In this document: positions 61,961 to 64,000 of the stretch, piece by piece
How the letters are laid out: every line of letters starts with the position of its first letter
Position numbering within the stretch: the first letter of the stretch is position 1
Source: Serinus canaria
Lineage: Eukaryota > Chordata > Aves > Passeriformes > Fringillidae
NCBI RefSeq assembly: GCF_022539315.1
Contig: NC_066313.1
Span: forward strand, 21,551,059-21,615,058
DNA length: 64,000 nt
Reading direction: 5' to 3'
Translations under genes and position numbers: made by a program
The notes under the pieces: model-generated
What the model was told of the DNA's origin: nothing
Databases searched by the model: none
The model's input: the letters and a program-made list of their open reading frames with translations, nothing else

Positions 61961-62957
61961 ACCCGAGGGAGGTGCAGGGGCGGGGTAGGAAAGGTGACGG
62001 CAAGGGAGCAGGAGGGCTGCGTGATTTTTAGCGTGTTTAGGCCAAACCCATCGTGGTGACTTCACAGTCATCTTCCTGAGGTGGGCAGCAGAGCGAGGGC
62101 GGTGATTCTGCCCCTCTGCTTGGCTGATCCCCCACTGAGAGTGCTGCATCTCGCTCTGCAGCCTGCACCATCAGAAGGATATGGGCCTGTTGGACCAGGT
62201 CCTTTAGACCACCACAAAGATGCTCACAGGGCTGCAGCATCACTCCTGTAACAACAGGCAGAGAGATTTGGGGGTGTTCAGCCTGGTTTTACCAGGCTTC
62301 TGATACCTTAGGGGGGATTATAGGACAGATGGGGACAGAGCCTGTTGTGGTAGGATTAGTAGTAATGGGTTTAAACTATAAGAGGGTATCTCTTGTAATG
62401 AGGGTGGTGAAGCACTGGACCAGGTTGCCCAGAGAGGTGGTAGGTACCCCATACCTGAAGACATTTAATGTAAAATTGGAGCAGCAAGTAACTCTCAAAA
62501 CTATTTAAGTTGCAACTGAAAGGAAAGATTACATGGTAAAGCTTATGCAATTGTTGAATGATGTGAACACATTACTGATGCTCTTCAAAAAGTCACAGTA
62601 TAGCTTAATGCTCTCCATCAAGTTAGTGGTCCCTGGTCAGTGCAGGTGAAAGCTTTACTTTTTTGCCACAGAATTATGAGTGCCTCAGGTTATGAGCTGT
62701 GATTCTAGAGCTCTGTGACTCTGGCATTTCATTCCATCTGTCCCTGCTTCACTGCCTGACAGCTGGATGGCAAATAACAGCTCAGTGTCAGACTGAGCTG
62801 TTATTTGCCATAAGTATGGAAAAGAAAAAGCCTTAGTTATGAAACCACCAATCTCTCTAGTCAGTTGTCTGCTTAGTTAATGTGTTCCTGTATTTCTGCA
62901 GAGCAGAAATTCATGATGTCCTGGAAGAGTATAAAGAAGGAGCTGCAAAATTTATGG
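61727..62957 (+). CDS. QTRT2: QTRT2, first two exons
   Basis: Exons 61727-61923 and 62902-62957; the gene continues beyond the window. Exon 1 starts ATG in cgaggATGa and encodes [20 protein letters not shown]; the donor is CCCT|gtgagt. Exon 2 (acceptor tttctgcag, donor ATGG|gtaaag) encodes AEIHDVLEEYKEGAAKFM. Phases fit (2, then 1). Known for the family: QTRT2 (QTRTD1) is the non-catalytic subunit of eukaryotic tRNA-guanine transglycosylase; with QTRT1 it swaps G34 for queuine in His, Asn, Asp and Tyr tRNAs, partly at the outer mitochondrial membrane. The catalytic nucleophile is expected in QTRT1, not here. No third exon is visible before the window ends. Confidence 0.93.
62250..62470 (+). 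mobile_element. CR1 LINE fragment
   Basis: Intron 1 of QTRT2. CR1-like internal 3' part, with ttcagcctggttt, a short deletion-ridden middle and ggttgcccagagaggtggta. Heavily diverged. Confidence 0.75.
62767..62811. repeat. Perfect 20-bp inverted repeat
   Basis: Left arm 62767-62786, five-base loop gtcag, perfectly complementary right arm 62792-62811. In QTRT2 intron 1, about 90 bases before exon 2. Confidence 0.97.
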
Positions 62958-63165
62958 GTAAAGTATAAGTATTTGCTTGTATATCTGAGAGATGATGCAG
63001 GTGGATCCCACTACAGCATGTTCAGGTAGTATAGTAGGCAGAAAGATGTACACTTTGCACATTTAGGGATTTTCTCACTCAAAGTGGCACTAGGGAAGAC
63101 TTGAAATTGTATGTTGTCACTAGTATGGCCAAAAATCCTTCAGTCAGGCTACAGAGTGATGATGC

Positions 63166-63191
63166 GTCTGTAATTTCTATAAATTACAGAC
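63166..63191. repeat. 11-bp inverted repeat
   Basis: Arms gtctgtaattt and aaattacagac with a four-base loop, in QTRT2 intron 2. Confidence 0.95.
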
Positions 63192-63604
63192 AGTCCTTTG
63201 TGTATGCAATTTAGCACATTTTTCAAGAAAAAAAAAGAGTTGCCTAAGCTTGTTTTGTTTGTTTTAGTTTTTTAAAAAGCTCATAAAAATTTGGGACATG
63301 CATTTCATTACATATAAAAAAATTATGGTTTGGCTTTCCAAAGGAAGTTTGCACCAAATTTCAATAAACCATACCTGTTTGGAGCAATTAACTTCTTCAA
63401 GAAAAATTTAAAAAATGTCTTTGTCTGGAATTTCCTGGAGGCTTTACCAGTTTCAGTGGCTATCTCTGAAGAGAGGGCTGTATGTCATGGAGATATGCTG
63501 TCTAGCTGTCTGACATTTGAAACCTCCAGTCCAGCAGGGATGATAAATTTCTCATTTGTGTAGTTGATACGTTCTCTAACTCTCCTGTTCTCACTCTCAC
63601 TCAG

Positions 63605-63765
63605 ACAAGTTGCTCAATGAAGTTGTGAATGTCTCATCCATGGAAATGTTCAAGGCCAGGTTGGATAGGACTTAGAGGAGCATGGTCTAGTGGAAGGTGT
63701 CCCTGCCCATGAGGCATGATTTCTCATGATTTCTCCCTTCCAAGCCAAACCATTCTATGAGTCTA
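63605..63765 (+). mobile_element. CR1 LINE 3'-end fragment
   Basis: Intron 2 of QTRT2. Contains gttcaaggccaggttggata, ctagtggaaggtgtccctgc and the terminal aaaccattctatgagtct typical of CR1 tails. Confidence 0.85.
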
Positions 63766-63890
63766 CTTTATCCTTCCTTGGGACTGTTGCTAGTTTGGAT
63801 TGTGTCAAGTGCCAGGTGTCTCCAGTGTATCAGTTTTCAGTTGAGTGGCCAAGTGAGTCAGCTGTTGGGTCTGGAAAATTTTAATTGGAG

Positions 63891-63933
63891 TATTGATCAG
63901 GAAGTGGAGTATTAATCCACTTCCTGATTAATA
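63891..63933. repeat. Near-perfect 18-bp inverted repeat
   Basis: Arms 63891-63908 and 63916-63933 pair at 17 of 18 positions around a seven-base loop. QTRT2 intron 2. Confidence 0.93.
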
Positions 63934-64000
63934 TTAAATAAATAAATCCCAAAGCAGCTATGCAGGCTGCAGAACCAAAGAGTGTTGTTTCATGGTTTGT

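Noticed and set aside
61225..62149. 245- and 262-codon minus-strand frames around the CCDC191/QTRT2 promoter
   Set aside because: CpG-island frames without family similarity; only the 33-codon CCDC191 exon 1 in this area fits splicing.
62767..62811. A microRNA precursor at the 20-bp hairpin
   Set aside because: The perfect 20-bp stem with a five-base loop is shorter than a usual pre-miRNA, and the flanks do not extend the pairing; kept only as a structural finding.

Overview
This is a window of vertebrate nuclear DNA, most likely from a bird. The evidence is spliced genes with GT-AG introns, CpG-island promoters, several 3'-end copies of CR1 LINEs of the avian/reptilian type, no mammalian SINEs, and compact introns. 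Four protein-coding genes are recognised by reading their exons: GRAMD1C (+, 3' part), ZDHHC23 (+, complete), CCDC191 (-, complete) and QTRT2 (+, first two exons). From memory, this order matches the human 3q13.31 neighbourhood, so the block is an ordinary conserved synteny block and not an accessory island. Layout: 1-28.7 kb holds the last 13 coding exons of GRAMD1C, an ER-anchored sterol-transfer protein. A large intron near its 5' side contains a separate CpG island (5.64-6.05 kb) that may be an internal promoter. 29.3-32.8 kb holds ZDHHC23, a DHHC palmitoyltransferase with a CpG-island promoter. One base appears to be missing near 31645, which breaks the frame between exons 3 and 4. 32.8-41.3 kb is an 8.5 kb convergent interval between the stops of ZDHHC23 and CCDC191, with no supported coding gene; it probably holds long 3' UTRs. 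41.3-61.6 kb holds CCDC191 in 16 coding exons on the minus strand (860 codons plus stop, all phases consistent). It is a charged coiled-coil protein with several Sfi1-like F/L-x2-W motifs. 61.6-61.73 kb is a head-to-head CpG promoter of only 130 bp shared with QTRT2, the accessory subunit of tRNA-guanine transglycosylase, whose first two exons run to 62957. Repeats include five CR1 fragments, an (ATCT)18 microsatellite, adjacent T22 and C17 runs, T/G-rich low-complexity tracts, and four perfect or near-perfect short inverted repeats, three of them in QTRT2 introns. The four genes do not form one pathway; they are neighbours by synteny. I found no convincing previously undescribed system. The observations most worth checking are the ZDHHC23 frameshift, the internal GRAMD1C CpG island with an in-frame candidate first exon, competing splice donors in CCDC191, and the hairpin cluster in the QTRT2 introns. 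Exon borders were set by hand from splice consensus, reading phase and recalled family sequence; no alignment was run.
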